Assembly: GCA_011391745.1 (NCBI GenBank)
Contig: JAABPX010000005.1
Span: 1 to 64,000, forward strand
DNA length: 64,000 nucleotides
Direction: 5' to 3'
Source: Comamonadaceae bacterium
GTDB lineage: Bacteria; Pseudomonadota; Gammaproteobacteria; Burkholderiales; Burkholderiaceae_C
The notes beneath the pieces were generated by a model, which had not been told where the DNA came from, made no database searches, and saw only the letters and a program-made list of their open reading frames with translations. Positions within the stretch are counted from its first letter, which is position 1. Every line of letters begins with the position of its first letter. The position numbers and the translations under genes were made by a program. Shown one piece after another: positions 10,254-21,107 of this stretch.

Positions 10254-10754
10254 TTGAACACCCCCATGACCCCACCCCAAGACCCCGCACAGCCTCCGGT
10301 GTTTGAACCGGAATTTGTGGCCGGTTTGAAGTCGATCTTCGAAGACAAAATTGTGTTCAACCGGGTCTTGGGTTTGAAGATTGTTGACCTCTCGCCCGAG
10401 CGGGTGCGCGCGCGCATCGACATGCGGCCTGAACTCGTGGGGCACTTCAGTTACAACCGCATTCACGGCGGCGTCATCAGTGCGGGTTTGGATGCCATGG
10501 GCGGTTTGGCGGTGATGGTGGCCATTGGGGCGCGTCACATGGACGAACCACCGGGCCAGCGGCTGCATCGCTTTGCCAAGCTCGGCACCATCGATTTGCG
10601 GGTGGACTATTTGCGCCCCGGCATCGGCGAACATTTCGAACTCAGCGCTGAGGTCATGCGCTTGGGTTCGCGCGTGGCGTCCACGCGCATGGAGTTTCGC
10701 GGTGCCGACGGCAAGCTGCTGTCGTGCGGCAGCGGGGCTTACATCGTGTCTTGA
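10254..10754 (+). CDS. Hotdog-fold thioesterase family protein
   Basis: VLGLKIVDLSPERVRARIDMRPELVGHFSYNRIHGGVISAGLDAMGGLAVMVA (PaaI-like hotdog). Confidence 0.85.
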   Translation: MNTPMTPPQDPAQPPVFEPEFVAGLKSIFEDKIVFNRVLGLKIVDLSPERVRARIDMRPELVGHFSYNRIHGGVISAGLDAMGGLAVMVAIGARHMDEPPGQRLHRFAKLGTIDLRVDYLRPGIGEHFELSAEVMRLGSRVASTRMEFRGADGKLLSCGSGAYIVS

Positions 10755-10763
10755 TCGCGGTCT

Positions 10764-11192
10764 TTAACGCGCAATAGGGCGCGGGCGGCCTTGGTCGTTG
10801 ATGGCCACATAGGTCAGGCTGGCTTCGGTGACTTTGATGTAGCGGCCCTGCTCGCTGAAGCGTTCGGCGTACACCTCCACGGCCACCGTGATCGAGGTGT
10901 TGCCGATGCGGTCCACCCGCGCAAAAAAGCTCAGGATATCGCCCACCCGAACCGGCTGCTTGAACACAAACTGGTTAACCGCGACGGTGGCGTAGCGTCC
11001 ACGCACATGACGCGCGGGCAGCACCGCACCGGCCAAGTCCACCTGGGCCATGACCCAGCCCCCAAAAATATCGCCGTTGGCGTTGCAGTCGGCGGGCATC
11101 GGGATGACCTTGAGCACCAGGTCTTGGTCGGTGGGCAATTGCACCTCTGAAGTGGCGTGGGCTCGGTCGTCGGGTGTGTGGGGTGTGGACAT
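10764..11192 (-). CDS. Acyl-CoA thioesterase, YciA-like
   Basis: VLKVIPMPADCNANGDIFGGWVMAQVDLAGAVLPARHVRGRYATVAVNQFVFKQPVRVGDILSF. Confidence 0.92.
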   Translation of the reverse strand: MSTPHTPDDRAHATSEVQLPTDQDLVLKVIPMPADCNANGDIFGGWVMAQVDLAGAVLPARHVRGRYATVAVNQFVFKQPVRVGDILSFFARVDRIGNTSITVAVEVYAERFSEQGRYIKVTEASLTYVAINDQGRPRPIAR

Positions 11193-11230
11193 GGGCACAA
11201 TCGGTGGCTGAACTACCGGTATTTTGCTGC

Positions 11231-13051
11231 ATGCGCCCCTCACACACCGCCACCTCGCCGCCCGCCCCCGACACCCCCGCTCAAGGTCGATCGGACTGGG
11301 CCACCCTCAGCCGATTGTTCCCTTACCTGTGGCAATACAAATGGCGCGTGATCATCGCCTTGGGTTTTATGGTGGCGGCCAAGGTGGCCAACGTGGGCGT
11401 GCCGGTCTTGCTCAAAACCTTGGTCGATACCATGACGCCCCAACCCGACTTGGCCACGGCCTTGCTGGTCGTGCCGCTGGGTTTGTTGTTGGCTTATGGT
11501 TTGCTGCGTTTGTCCACCAGTGTGTTCACCGAGTTGCGTGAACTGGTGTTCGCCAAGGCCACCGAGGGGGCCACGCGCAGCATTGCCTTGCAGGTGTTTG
11601 GGCATTTGCACGCCTTGTCCTTGCGTTTTCACTTGGATCGCCAAACCGGCGGCATGACGCGCGACATTGAGCGCGGCACCCGGGGCGTGCAGTCGCTCAT
11701 TTCTTATTCGCTCTACAGCATCGTGCCGACCTTGATTGAGGTGGCGCTGGTCTTGACGCTCTTGGGCTCCATGTTTGACATGGGCTATGTGTGGATCACC
11801 TTGGGTGCCTTGGTGTTGTACGTGTTTTTCACCATCGTGGTCACCGAGTGGCGCACCCAATTTCGCCGCCGCATGAACGAGTTGGAGTCCACCAGCCAAA
11901 GCAAAGCGGTGGACTCGCTCTTGAACTACGAAACCGTCAAATACTTCAACAACGAAGCGTTTGAAGCCCAACGCTACGACCAATCCTTGCAGCAACTGCG
12001 CCGCGTGCGCATCAAGACCCAAACCACCCTGTCCTTGCTCAACGCCGGACAGCAACTCATCATCGCCACGGCTTTGGTGCTGATGCTGTGGCGTGCCACC
12101 CAAGGTGTGGCCGAGGGCCGCCTGAGCTTGGGTGATTTGGTGATGGTCAATGCGTTCATGATCCAGCTCTACATTCCCTTGGGGTTTTTGGGCGTGCTCT
12201 ACCGCGAGATCAAACAAAGCCTGACCGATTTGGACAAGATGTTTGTCTTGCTTGAAAAAGAGCGCGAAATCGCCGATGCGCCCGGGGCGACCGATCTGGT
12301 CTTGTCTGGCGCCCCCGAAGTGGTGTTTGAGCGTGTGCATTTTGGGTACACCCCAGCGCGGAAAATCTTGCACGGCGTGAGCTTTGTGATTCCCGCTGGC
12401 AAAACCGTGGCGGTGGTGGGGCCGTCGGGCTCGGGTAAGTCCACCTTGGCGCGCTTGCTCTACCGCTTCTACGACGTGAGCAACGCCGATCAGGGCGGGC
12501 GCATCACCATCAACGGCCAAGACATCCGCAACGTCACCCAGTCCAGCGTGCGCCAAGCCATCGGCATCGTGCCGCAAGACACCGTGTTGTTTAACGACAC
12601 CATCGAATACAACATCTTGTACGGCCGCCCCGACGCCGGTCATGAGGCGGCGGTACAAGCCGCACAGGCCGCGCACATCCACGGCTTCATTGAAAAACTA
12701 CCGCTGGGTTACGCCACCATGGTGGGCGAGCGCGGCTTGAAGCTTTCGGGTGGAGAAAAACAGCGTGTGGCCATTGCACGCACCTTGCTTAAAAACCCAC
12801 CGGTGGTGATTTTTGACGAAGCCACGTCCGCCTTGGATTCGGCCAACGAACGCGCCATTCAGAGCGAACTCCGGGCTGCAGCCCACAACAAAACCAGTTT
12901 GGTGATTGCGCACCGCTTGTCCACCGTCGTCGATGCCCACGAAATTTTGGTGCTCGAGCACGGCCACATCGTTGAGCGAGGCACACACGCCGAGCTGCTC
13001 AAGCGCGGTGGTGTTTACTCGGGTATGTGGGCCTTGCAGCAAAACGCATAA
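11231..13051 (+). CDS. ABC transporter ATP-binding protein/permease (Atm1/HMT1 type)
   Basis: TM domain plus KTVAVVGPSGSGKSTLARLLYRFYD...LSGGEKQRVAIARTLLKNPPVVIFDEATSALDS; NYETVKYFNNEAFEAQRYD is characteristic of the Atm1 class. Confidence 0.93.
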   Translation: MRPSHTATSPPAPDTPAQGRSDWATLSRLFPYLWQYKWRVIIALGFMVAAKVANVGVPVLLKTLVDTMTPQPDLATALLVVPLGLLLAYGLLRLSTSVFTELRELVFAKATEGATRSIALQVFGHLHALSLRFHLDRQTGGMTRDIERGTRGVQSLISYSLYSIVPTLIEVALVLTLLGSMFDMGYVWITLGALVLYVFFTIVVTEWRTQFRRRMNELESTSQSKAVDSLLNYETVKYFNNEAFEAQRYDQSLQQLRRVRIKTQTTLSLLNAGQQLIIATALVLMLWRATQGVAEGRLSLGDLVMVNAFMIQLYIPLGFLGVLYREIKQSLTDLDKMFVLLEKEREIADAPGATDLVLSGAPEVVFERVHFGYTPARKILHGVSFVIPAGKTVAVVGPSGSGKSTLARLLYRFYDVSNADQGGRITINGQDIRNVTQSSVRQAIGIVPQDTVLFNDTIEYNILYGRPDAGHEAAVQAAQAAHIHGFIEKLPLGYATMVGERGLKLSGGEKQRVAIARTLLKNPPVVIFDEATSALDSANERAIQSELRAAAHNKTSLVIAHRLSTVVDAHEILVLEHGHIVERGTHAELLKRGGVYSGMWALQQNA

Positions 13052-13058
13052 TCCCGGC

Positions 13059-13979
13059 ATGGACACCAAATGGTTGGAAGACTTCGTCAGCTTGGCTGAA
13101 ACGCGCAGTTTCAGCCGTTCGGCGCAATTGCGTCACGTGACACAACCGGCGTTTTCGCGCCGCATTCAGTCGCTGGAGGCTTGGGCCGGCACCGACTTGG
13201 TGGACCGCTCGTCGTATCCCACGCGCCTCACACCGGCTGGGCAAACCTTGCACGAACAAGCGCTGGAGATGCTGCAAACCCTGCAAAGTGCACGCACCAT
13301 GCTGCGTGCGCACAGCAGCACAGCGCAAGACGTCATCGAATTTGCCATGCCGCACACACTGGCGTTCACGTTTTTCCCCGGCTGGTTGTCCAGTTTGGCC
13401 GAGCCTTTTGGTCCCGTCAAAAGCCGCGTCACCGCGCTCAACGTGCACGACGCGGTGATGCGCCTGACGCAAGGCGGCTGCGACTTGCTCATCGCTTACC
13501 ACCACCCAGCCCAGCCCTTGCCCTTGGACCCCAAGCGCTACGAAATGCTGCCTTTGGGGCGTGAGACCTTGGCCCCTTATGTCAAACCCACCAGCCAAGG
13601 TGCCCCCCTGTTCGCGTTGCCGTCGTCTGCTTCATCGCCGCAGCCCTATTTGGCCTATGCCTCGGGGGCTTATTTGGCTGGTGTGGTTGAACACGTCATC
13701 AAACAAAGCGCCACGCCGTTGCATTTGGAACGCGTGTACGAAACCGACATGTCCGAAGGCCTCAAGGCCATGGCCTTGGAAGGGCACGGCATCGCTTTTT
13801 TGCCCGCCAGCGCCGTGCGCCAAGAGCTGCGTCAACACAAACTGGTGCCAGCCATGCCCGGCCTGGAGGCCAGCATTGACATCCGTGTGTACCGAGAGCG
13901 CCATCCCGCCGGGCAGGCCGCCAGCGTCTCTGAGCCTTTGTGGCAGCACTTGCTGGCCAACCCTTTGGCCGCCATTTGA
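13059..13979 (+). CDS. LysR family transcriptional regulator (HypT-like)
   Basis: MDTKWLEDFVSLAETRSFSRSAQLRHVTQPAFSRRIQSLEAWAGTDLVDRS; start ATG 13059. Confidence 0.92.
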   Translation: MDTKWLEDFVSLAETRSFSRSAQLRHVTQPAFSRRIQSLEAWAGTDLVDRSSYPTRLTPAGQTLHEQALEMLQTLQSARTMLRAHSSTAQDVIEFAMPHTLAFTFFPGWLSSLAEPFGPVKSRVTALNVHDAVMRLTQGGCDLLIAYHHPAQPLPLDPKRYEMLPLGRETLAPYVKPTSQGAPLFALPSSASSPQPYLAYASGAYLAGVVEHVIKQSATPLHLERVYETDMSEGLKAMALEGHGIAFLPASAVRQELRQHKLVPAMPGLEASIDIRVYRERHPAGQAASVSEPLWQHLLANPLAAI

Positions 13980-13991
13980 GACAATGGGCGC

Positions 13992-15035
13992 ATGAACGCC
14001 CCGCTCAACACCCTGACCCTCACCCGCCCCGACGACTGGCACGTGCACCTGCGCGACGCCGAGGCCTTGTACACCGTGGTGCCGCACACCGCCGCCCAGT
14101 TTGGGCGTGCCATCGTCATGCCCAACCTCAAGCCGCCCGTGACCACCGCCGCGCAGGCCTTGGCGTACAAAAGCCGCATCTTGGCTGCCGTGCCTGCCGG
14201 CGTGGACTTTGAACCGCTGATGACGCTCTACCTCACCGACAACCTGGCACCCGACGAAATCGCCCGAGCCAAGGCCGCCGGTGTGGTGGCCGCCAAGCTC
14301 TACCCCGCCGGGGCCACCACCAACAGCGACGCCGGTGTGACCGATTTGCGCAAGGTCTACCCCGTGCTCGAAGCCATGCAACGCGAAGGCATGCTTTTGT
14401 TGGTGCATGGCGAAGTCACCTCGCCCGACATCGACCTGTTTGACCGCGAAGCCGTTTTCATCGAGCAGCAACTCATCCCGCTGCGCCGCGATTTCCCGGG
14501 CCTGAAGATCGTGATGGAACACATCACCACCCAGGAGGCCGCGCAGTACGTGGCGCATGGCGACGCCCTGCTGGCGGCCACCATCACCGCGCACCATTTG
14601 CTCTACAACCGCAACGCCATCTTCACGGGCGGCATTCGCCCGCACTACTACTGTTTGCCCGTGTTAAAGCGCGAGACCCACCGCCGGGCCTTGGTGCAAG
14701 CCGCCACCAGCGGTTCGCCCAAGTTCTTTTTGGGCACGGACAGCGCACCACACGCCGCCCACCTCAAAGAACACGCCACCGGTTGCGCGGGTTGCTACAC
14801 CGCCCACGCCGCCATGGAGTTGTACGCCGAGGCGTTTGACCAAGCGGGCGCGTTGGACAAGCTCGAAGGCTTTGCCAGTTTCCATGGCGCGGATTTCTAT
14901 GGTCTGCCGCGCAACCGTGGCACGCTCACGCTGGAGCGCGAGACTTGGGTGCCACCGGAGTCGTTTGCCTTGGGTGAAGCCGCGCTCAAACCCTTGCGCG
15001 CGGGTGAAGCCTTGCACTGGCGTGTGCGAGCCTGA
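13992..15035 (+). CDS. pyrC: Dihydroorotase (catalytic type)
   Basis: [13 protein letters not shown] (zinc HxH present), [19 protein letters not shown]. Confidence 0.96.
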   Translation: MNAPLNTLTLTRPDDWHVHLRDAEALYTVVPHTAAQFGRAIVMPNLKPPVTTAAQALAYKSRILAAVPAGVDFEPLMTLYLTDNLAPDEIARAKAAGVVAAKLYPAGATTNSDAGVTDLRKVYPVLEAMQREGMLLLVHGEVTSPDIDLFDREAVFIEQQLIPLRRDFPGLKIVMEHITTQEAAQYVAHGDALLAATITAHHLLYNRNAIFTGGIRPHYYCLPVLKRETHRRALVQAATSGSPKFFLGTDSAPHAAHLKEHATGCAGCYTAHAAMELYAEAFDQAGALDKLEGFASFHGADFYGLPRNRGTLTLERETWVPPESFALGEAALKPLRAGEALHWRVRA

Positions 15036-15801
15036 CGCCGGGCGCAGTGCGCTGCGCGAGATCGATTGGGCGGCACCTTGGTTGGCCCATTGGGCCGGGC
15101 TTGCGCCAGTCTTGGCGCAAGCTTTGCGTCAAGACCACGCCTTGCCCAACCTGCTCAACACCCATTTGCGCGCGCCGGTGCGTTTTGTGCCACAAGCCGA
15201 TTTGCCCCCAGGACAAGCCTACGAAAGCTTCATTGGACAGCACGCCGCCGTGCCCACCCGAGAAGGCTTGCACGACGCCTTTAATGCCCTGTGCTGGCAC
15301 CAGTGGCCGCGCAGCAAACAGCGGCTCAACCGCTGTCAGGTGGACGAGATCGAACGCATGGGCATTGGCGCGGTGCGTGGCCCGGTGCGCGACGCTTTGA
15401 CCCTGTTGGACGAAAACGCGGTGCTCTTGCAAGCGCCCGAAGCGCTGTGGTCGTCGCTGCTGCGCCGCGATTGGCAGGCCCTGTTTGTGAGTGGACGCGG
15501 GCTGTGGACACAAGCCCGCTTGGGCGTGCTGGGCCACGCTTTGCTCGAAAAACTCCACCGCCCCTACAAGTCCATCACCGCCCACGTGTGGGCCGTGCCC
15601 GTGCCCTTGGCCTTGGGCGATGACTGGGCGGCGTGGGACGATTGGTTCGCCAGCGGTCTGAGCGTCGAGCGCTTGGCCACCAAGCCCCTCACCCCGCTGC
15701 CGGTGCTGGGCATTCCTGGCTGGTGGCCAGACAATGCCGACCCGGCTTTTTACGCCGACGATCAGGTGTTTCGCGCCCCCCGCGTGTCGAAGGGGGCTTG
15801 A
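15022..15801 (+). CDS. DUF3025-type protein
   Basis: [30 protein letters not shown] and [27 protein letters not shown] start at 15022 overlapping pyrC. Confidence 0.78.
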   Translation: MCEPDAGRSALREIDWAAPWLAHWAGLAPVLAQALRQDHALPNLLNTHLRAPVRFVPQADLPPGQAYESFIGQHAAVPTREGLHDAFNALCWHQWPRSKQRLNRCQVDEIERMGIGAVRGPVRDALTLLDENAVLLQAPEALWSSLLRRDWQALFVSGRGLWTQARLGVLGHALLEKLHRPYKSITAHVWAVPVPLALGDDWAAWDDWFASGLSVERLATKPLTPLPVLGIPGWWPDNADPAFYADDQVFRAPRVSKGA

Positions 15802-15868
15802 ACTTTTGTCATGCGCCCGCATCTGACGGCCAGTATCATTCCCAACCATTGGGTTAATCGGAGTCCAC

Positions 15869-16738
15869 ATGAAACGCATCTTTTTGTTGATCTTGACCAA
15901 CTTGGCCGTCATGGCCGTGTTGTTGGTGACCACCCGCTTGCTGGGCGTGGATCGCTTTTTAACGGCCAATGGCCTGAACCTGACCGCCCTGGCCGGTTTC
16001 TCGCTGGTCATCGGTTTTGGTGGCGCTTTCATTTCCTTGCTCATCAGCAAGCCCATGGCCAAGTTCAGCACCGGCGCGCGCGTGATCCAGCAGCCGCAAA
16101 ACGCGGACGAGGCGTGGATTGTGCAAACCGTCGAGCGCTTTGCCAACCAAGCCAACATCGGCATGCCCGAAGTGGCCATTTTTGACGGTGCGCCCAACGC
16201 CTTTGCCACCGGCGCGTTCAAGAATTCGGCCCTGGTGGCCGTCTCCACCGGCTTGCTGCAAAACATGACCCGCGAAGAGGTCGAGGCCGTCATCGGCCAC
16301 GAAGTCGCGCACATCGCCAACGGCGACATGGTCACCATGACCCTCATTCAAGGCGTGATGAACACCTTTGTGGTGTTCCTCAGTCGTGTGATCGGTTATT
16401 TGGTGGACAGTTTTTTGCGCAAGGGCGACAACCAAAGCAGCGGCCCCGGTATGGGCTACTACATCACCACCATCGTCATGGACATGGTCTTGGGCGTCTT
16501 GGCCGCGATGATTGTGGCCTGGTTCAGCCGCCAGCGCGAATTCCGCGCCGACGCCGGTGCGGCTCAGATGATGGGCCGCAAGCAACCCATGATCAACGCC
16601 TTGGCCCGTTTGGGCGGGGTGACCCCGGGCGAATTGCCCAAAACCATGCAGGCCATGGGCATTGCGGGTGGCTTGGGCAAGTGGTTCTCGACCCACCCGC
16701 CCATCGAAGAGCGCATCGCCGCTTTGCAGCGCGGCTGA
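15869..16738 (+). CDS. htpX: Membrane zinc metalloprotease HtpX
   Basis: [26 protein letters not shown]-terminal [13 protein letters not shown]. Confidence 0.97.
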   Translation: MKRIFLLILTNLAVMAVLLVTTRLLGVDRFLTANGLNLTALAGFSLVIGFGGAFISLLISKPMAKFSTGARVIQQPQNADEAWIVQTVERFANQANIGMPEVAIFDGAPNAFATGAFKNSALVAVSTGLLQNMTREEVEAVIGHEVAHIANGDMVTMTLIQGVMNTFVVFLSRVIGYLVDSFLRKGDNQSSGPGMGYYITTIVMDMVLGVLAAMIVAWFSRQREFRADAGAAQMMGRKQPMINALARLGGVTPGELPKTMQAMGIAGGLGKWFSTHPPIEERIAALQRG

Positions 16739-18565
16739 TCAATGGCTCGTTAGGGTGGCCCGGGCCACGGCCTCGGCCACCTTAATACCATCCACCCCCG
16801 CCGACAAAATCCCGCCCGCGTAACCCGCGCCTTCACCAGCCGGGTACAGGCCGCGGGTGTTGAGACTCTGGAAGTCCTCGCCCCGGGTGATGCGCAGTGG
16901 CGCGCTGGTGCGGGTTTCCACCCCGGTCAGCAAGGCGTCGGCCATGTCGTAGCCCTTGATTTTGCGGCCAAACACCGGCAACGCTTCGCGCATGGCCTCG
17001 ATCGCAAAGGCCGGCAAAGACGGCGTGAGGTCGCCCAAGCGGATGCCGGGTTTGTACGAAGGTTCCACCTCGCCCGAGGCACTCGACGGCTGACCAGCCA
17101 AGAAGTCGCCCACGCGCTGGCCCGGTGCCTCGTAGGTGCTGCCACCCAAGGTGTAGGCGCGGCTTTCCAACTGGCGTTGCAACACAATGCCCGCCAAGGG
17201 GTGGGTTTGGCCTTGGACCAAAAGGCTTTGGGCTTGCGCGGCGTAGCGCGGCCCATCGACCTCGCCAAACGCGGCCGTCCACAGCGGCGCGTCAGTTGGG
17301 AATTGCAGCGGGAAATCGCTCGGCTCAATGCCCACCACCAAACCCGCGTTGGCGTTGCGCTCGTTGCGCGAATACTGGCTCATGCCGTTGGTCACCACAC
17401 GACCGGGCTCGGACGTGGCGGCCACCACCGTGCCGCCCGGGCACATGCAAAAGCTGTACACCGCGCGGCCGTTGTTGGCGTGGTGCACCAGTTTGTAGTC
17501 GGCCGCGCCCAGCAAGGGGTGGCCGACGTGTCGACCCCAGCGGGCTTGGTCGATCACGCTTTGTGGGTGTTCGATGCGAAAGCCCACCGAAAACGGCTTG
17601 GCCTCCATGAACACCCCAGCATCCCACAACAAGGCAAAGCTGTCGCGTGCGCTGTGGCCCAAAGCCATGACCACGCGGCGTGCGGGCAGGTCCAGCGTTT
17701 CTTGGGTGTCGAGCCGGTGCACCCGAAGGGCTTGTAACTCGGGCAGGCCGTCAGCACCGGGTGCGCGGGTGATGCCGACGAGCTGGTGTTCAAAGCGAAT
17801 TTCGCCGCCCAGTGCGATGATTTTTTCGCGCATCGCTTCAACCACCTTGACCAGCTTGAAGGTGCCGATGTGCGGGTGCGCTTGGTAGAGGATTTCGGGC
17901 GGTGCGCCCGCGTCCACAAATTCGTGCATCACCTTGCGGCCCAAAAAGCGCGGGTCTTTGATTTGGCTGTACAGCTTGCCGTCGGAAAACAGGCCCGCGC
18001 CGCCTTCGCCGTATTGCACATTGCTGTTGGGGTTGAGCACGTTTTTGCGCCACAGGGCCCAAGTGTCTTTGGTGCGTTGGCGCACCGGTTTGCCGCGCTC
18101 GAGCACGATGGGGCGCAGGCCCATTTGCGCCAGTGCCAGCGCGGTGAACAAACCGCAAGGCCCCAGGCCCACGACCACCGGGCGATCGGCCTCTTGCGCG
18201 GGCCAACTGGCCGGGGCCGTGGCGGGGGGCAGCCAGCGCATGTCGGGCGTGGCGGTGATGTGTGGGTTCTTCTCGTGCTGGGCCAGCAGCGCGGGGGCTT
18301 GGCTCGGGTCGGCCAGCGTCACGTCCACGATGTAAACCGCCAGCAAATCGGCCTTGCGCGCATCGAAGCTGCGCTTGAAGACCTGCAGGTCGGCGATGGC
18401 TGCGGGGTCAAGCCCCAAGGCTTGCGCGGCCAAGCGCGTGAGCGCCTCAAGGGGGTGGGGCGGCGGCAGGCGGTCGTCGTCGGTTTCGGTGGGCGCGTCG
18501 GCGGCGCGGCGGTGCTCGCAAGGCACCTCGGTTAGCGGGAGTTTGAGTTCGGCAAGGCGGATCAT
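16739..18565 (-). CDS. FAD-dependent dehydrogenase/oxidoreductase
   Basis: PVVVGLGPCGLFTALALAQMGLRPIVLERGKPVRQRTKDTWALWRKN...LYPAGEGAGYAGGILSAGVDGIKVAEA. Confidence 0.9.
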   Translation of the reverse strand: MIRLAELKLPLTEVPCEHRRAADAPTETDDDRLPPPHPLEALTRLAAQALGLDPAAIADLQVFKRSFDARKADLLAVYIVDVTLADPSQAPALLAQHEKNPHITATPDMRWLPPATAPASWPAQEADRPVVVGLGPCGLFTALALAQMGLRPIVLERGKPVRQRTKDTWALWRKNVLNPNSNVQYGEGGAGLFSDGKLYSQIKDPRFLGRKVMHEFVDAGAPPEILYQAHPHIGTFKLVKVVEAMREKIIALGGEIRFEHQLVGITRAPGADGLPELQALRVHRLDTQETLDLPARRVVMALGHSARDSFALLWDAGVFMEAKPFSVGFRIEHPQSVIDQARWGRHVGHPLLGAADYKLVHHANNGRAVYSFCMCPGGTVVAATSEPGRVVTNGMSQYSRNERNANAGLVVGIEPSDFPLQFPTDAPLWTAAFGEVDGPRYAAQAQSLLVQGQTHPLAGIVLQRQLESRAYTLGGSTYEAPGQRVGDFLAGQPSSASGEVEPSYKPGIRLGDLTPSLPAFAIEAMREALPVFGRKIKGYDMADALLTGVETRTSAPLRITRGEDFQSLNTRGLYPAGEGAGYAGGILSAGVDGIKVAEAVARATLTSH

Positions 18566-18672
18566 GGGGTGGGCTTGTGGTGATCAAGCAGGCATGAAAA
18601 AAGGTGATTGTCGCAGGCGCGGCGCTCGTTGCGGTACGCTCTTGGTTTTCTGTTTTCACAGGACCCCCACCG

Positions 18673-19914
18673 TTGAACTTTTCTGATCTGGGCTTGGCCC
18701 CCGCGTTGCTCAGCGCTTTGGCCGACCAAGGCGTGGACAGCCCCACGCCGGTGCAAGCCGAAGCGATCCCGCCGGTGTTGATGGGGCGCGATGTGTTGGC
18801 GCAAGCGCAAACCGGTTCCGGCAAAACCTTGGCCTATGCGCTGCCCTTGTTGCAGCGGCTCATGGCCGTGGCCCCACCGCGTGACGACGCGCCCCGGCAA
18901 CGCCTCACCCAAGTGTTGGTGCTGGTGCCCACGCGCGAGTTGGCCTCACAGGTCAGCGACGTACTGCGGCACTTGGCCCGGCCGCTCGCGCAGTCCATCA
19001 AGGTGGGCACGCTGTTTGGGGGGGTGTCCATCAACCCCCAGCTCATGAGCTTGCGCAGCGGCGCCGATGTGGTGGTGGCCACGCCCGGGCGCTTGCTCGA
19101 TGTCGTTCGACACAACGCCCTGCACTTGGGCCATGTGCAGCAACTGGTGCTCGACGAGGCCGACCGTTTGCTGGATTTGGGTTTTGCCGACGAGTTGCAG
19201 CGCCTGATGGCGCTGTTGCCTAATCAGCGGCAAACCCTCTTGTTCAGCGCCACCTTCGAGCCCGCGCTGCAGGGCTTGGCCGAGGCTTTGTTGCGCGAGC
19301 CGGTGCGCATCAGCATCGCGCCCACCGAGGCGCAGGCGCCCAACATCACCCAACGCGCCATTGCGGTGGACGACAAAAAGCGCACCGCTGTGCTGCGCCA
19401 CCTCATCGCTGAGCACCCGCAGCAACGCATGCTGGTGTTTGTGGCCACGCGCTACGCCTGTGAACACGTGGCCAACAAGCTCTATTTGGCGGGCATCTTC
19501 GCCACCGCCTTTCACGGCGAGATGAGCCAAGGCGCGCGTCAAACCGTGCTCGACGAATTCAAAGCGGGGCGTTGGGACGTGGTGGTCACCACCGACTTGG
19601 CCTCACGCGGCATCGACATCGCGCGTTTGCCCATCGTCGTCAACTACGACCTGCCGCGTTCGGCCACCGACCACACCCACCGCATCGGGCGCACCGCCCG
19701 CGCGGGTGCCAGCGGCTTGGCCGTGAGCTTCGTGACTGCCGAGGCGCAAGCGCATTGGCGCTTCATCTGCAAGCGTGAACAGCTCGATCTGCCGCTGGAA
19801 GTGCTGCCCGGCTTTGAGCCCACCGACACCCCGCCGCCCTCGCAGGGCAACGGCGGCGTGAAGGGCAAACGCCCGAGTAAAAAAGACAAATTGCGAGCGG
19901 CGGGGTTGTTGTGA
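18673..19914 (+). CDS. DEAD/DEAH-box RNA helicase (RhlE-like)
   Basis: AQTGSGKTLAYALP, PTRELASQV, VLDEADRLLDLGF, SATFEPAL, HRIGRTARAG; probable TTG start at 18673 (LNFSDLGLAPAL). Confidence 0.93.
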   Translation: MNFSDLGLAPALLSALADQGVDSPTPVQAEAIPPVLMGRDVLAQAQTGSGKTLAYALPLLQRLMAVAPPRDDAPRQRLTQVLVLVPTRELASQVSDVLRHLARPLAQSIKVGTLFGGVSINPQLMSLRSGADVVVATPGRLLDVVRHNALHLGHVQQLVLDEADRLLDLGFADELQRLMALLPNQRQTLLFSATFEPALQGLAEALLREPVRISIAPTEAQAPNITQRAIAVDDKKRTAVLRHLIAEHPQQRMLVFVATRYACEHVANKLYLAGIFATAFHGEMSQGARQTVLDEFKAGRWDVVVTTDLASRGIDIARLPIVVNYDLPRSATDHTHRIGRTARAGASGLAVSFVTAEAQAHWRFICKREQLDLPLEVLPGFEPTDTPPPSQGNGGVKGKRPSKKDKLRAAGLL

Positions 19915-20693
19915 CTGGGGTTTTAAAGGGTTTGCGTCGTGAGCGCGTGTTGGTGGGCTACGCTGGGCTGATGTTGGCCTTGCTGTGCGTCGCGGCTGTG
20001 TTGTGCTTGTTCGACATGCGCGAGGTTCGCGAGGTCAATGTGTGGGTCAAACCCATGAAGTTCATGGCCGCCACCGCCTGCTTGGCCCTCACCACCGCCC
20101 TGTGTTTGGCCTTACTGCCCACGCAGGCCCGGGCACTGGGTTTGGTGCAGGTCATGGTGGGTGTGTTGGTGCTGACTTCTGCGTTTGAGGTGGGCTACAT
20201 CACCTTACAAGGTTCGCTGGGCAATGGGTCGCATTACAACGTGAGCAGCCCTGGCTTGGCTTTGATGTTTGGCCTCATGGCCTTGGCCGCCGTGGGTTTG
20301 ACGGCCACCCAAGGGGTTTTGGCTTGGGTGGTGCATCGGCATGGCTTGACTTGGGGCGAACCCGTCTTTGTGCGCTCGGTGGTGGTGGGTTTGGGCCTGA
20401 CCTTTTTGCTGGCCACGGTCAGTGGTTTTGTGTTGGGTGGCTTGCAGCCGCCAGCGGGGCAGGGTTTGCCCATGGTGGGTTGGCACCTCTCGGGCGGCGA
20501 TGCGCGGCCCGCGCATTTTCTGGGGGTTCACGCCAACCAACTGTTGCCGCTGCTGGGTCTGGTGCTGATGCAAGCCCAATGGCGTGGGCTGAATGCACGC
20601 ACGGCCATGGCGCTGCTTTACGCTGGGGCGGCTTTGTATGTGTTGGCGTGGGGCTGGCTGGCGGTGTTGGGTTTGGCAGCCCGCACGGTTTAA
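19911..20693 (+). CDS. Hypothetical multi-pass membrane protein
   Basis: Hydrophobic protein MTGVLKGLRRERVLVGYAGLMLALLCVAAVLCLFD...; GTG start in GTGA overlap with the helicase stop. Confidence 0.75.
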   Translation: MTGVLKGLRRERVLVGYAGLMLALLCVAAVLCLFDMREVREVNVWVKPMKFMAATACLALTTALCLALLPTQARALGLVQVMVGVLVLTSAFEVGYITLQGSLGNGSHYNVSSPGLALMFGLMALAAVGLTATQGVLAWVVHRHGLTWGEPVFVRSVVVGLGLTFLLATVSGFVLGGLQPPAGQGLPMVGWHLSGGDARPAHFLGVHANQLLPLLGLVLMQAQWRGLNARTAMALLYAGAALYVLAWGWLAVLGLAARTV

Positions 20694-21007
20694 ACCGCGT
20701 CGGGCGGCGGCGCTTCGCGCACCGGGGCGGGTACCCAGGTACCGGGTTTGCACACAATTTCCACGTACACGCTGTGTGCGCCGTCTTGGGCCAAGGCGCC
20801 CACGGCGTCAATCACCGAACCCACTTTGCAGGGCTGGGCGCTGTCGGCGTCCAGCCCAACTTTGCAGTCGAAGTCCCAAAAATCCACCCCCTTGGGCAGG
20901 GCGCGGCCACGCTCACGTTTGAAGTATTTGCGGATGTCGTGTTTGACCGCTTCGAGCACACGGTCGGGGTGCTTGCCTTCGGCTTGCAGGGGGAAGTTTT
21001 TTTTCAT
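20690..21007 (-). CDS. Small conserved protein, DUF6172-like
   Basis: MKKNFPLQAEGKHPDRVLEAVKHDIRKYFKRERGRALPKGVDFWDFDCKVG; family recalled, not searched. Confidence 0.75.
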   Translation of the reverse strand: MKKNFPLQAEGKHPDRVLEAVKHDIRKYFKRERGRALPKGVDFWDFDCKVGLDADSAQPCKVGSVIDAVGALAQDGAHSVYVEIVCKPGTWVPAPVREAPPPDAV

Positions 21008-21107
21008 GGGGTGTCCTAGCGCGGATTATCGCCGCTTTGCTTGGCGAACCTTGGGTTCGGGACGGGAGCGCTTGCGCATTTTGATGCGTTCATGCAAAAA
21101 TGCAAGC

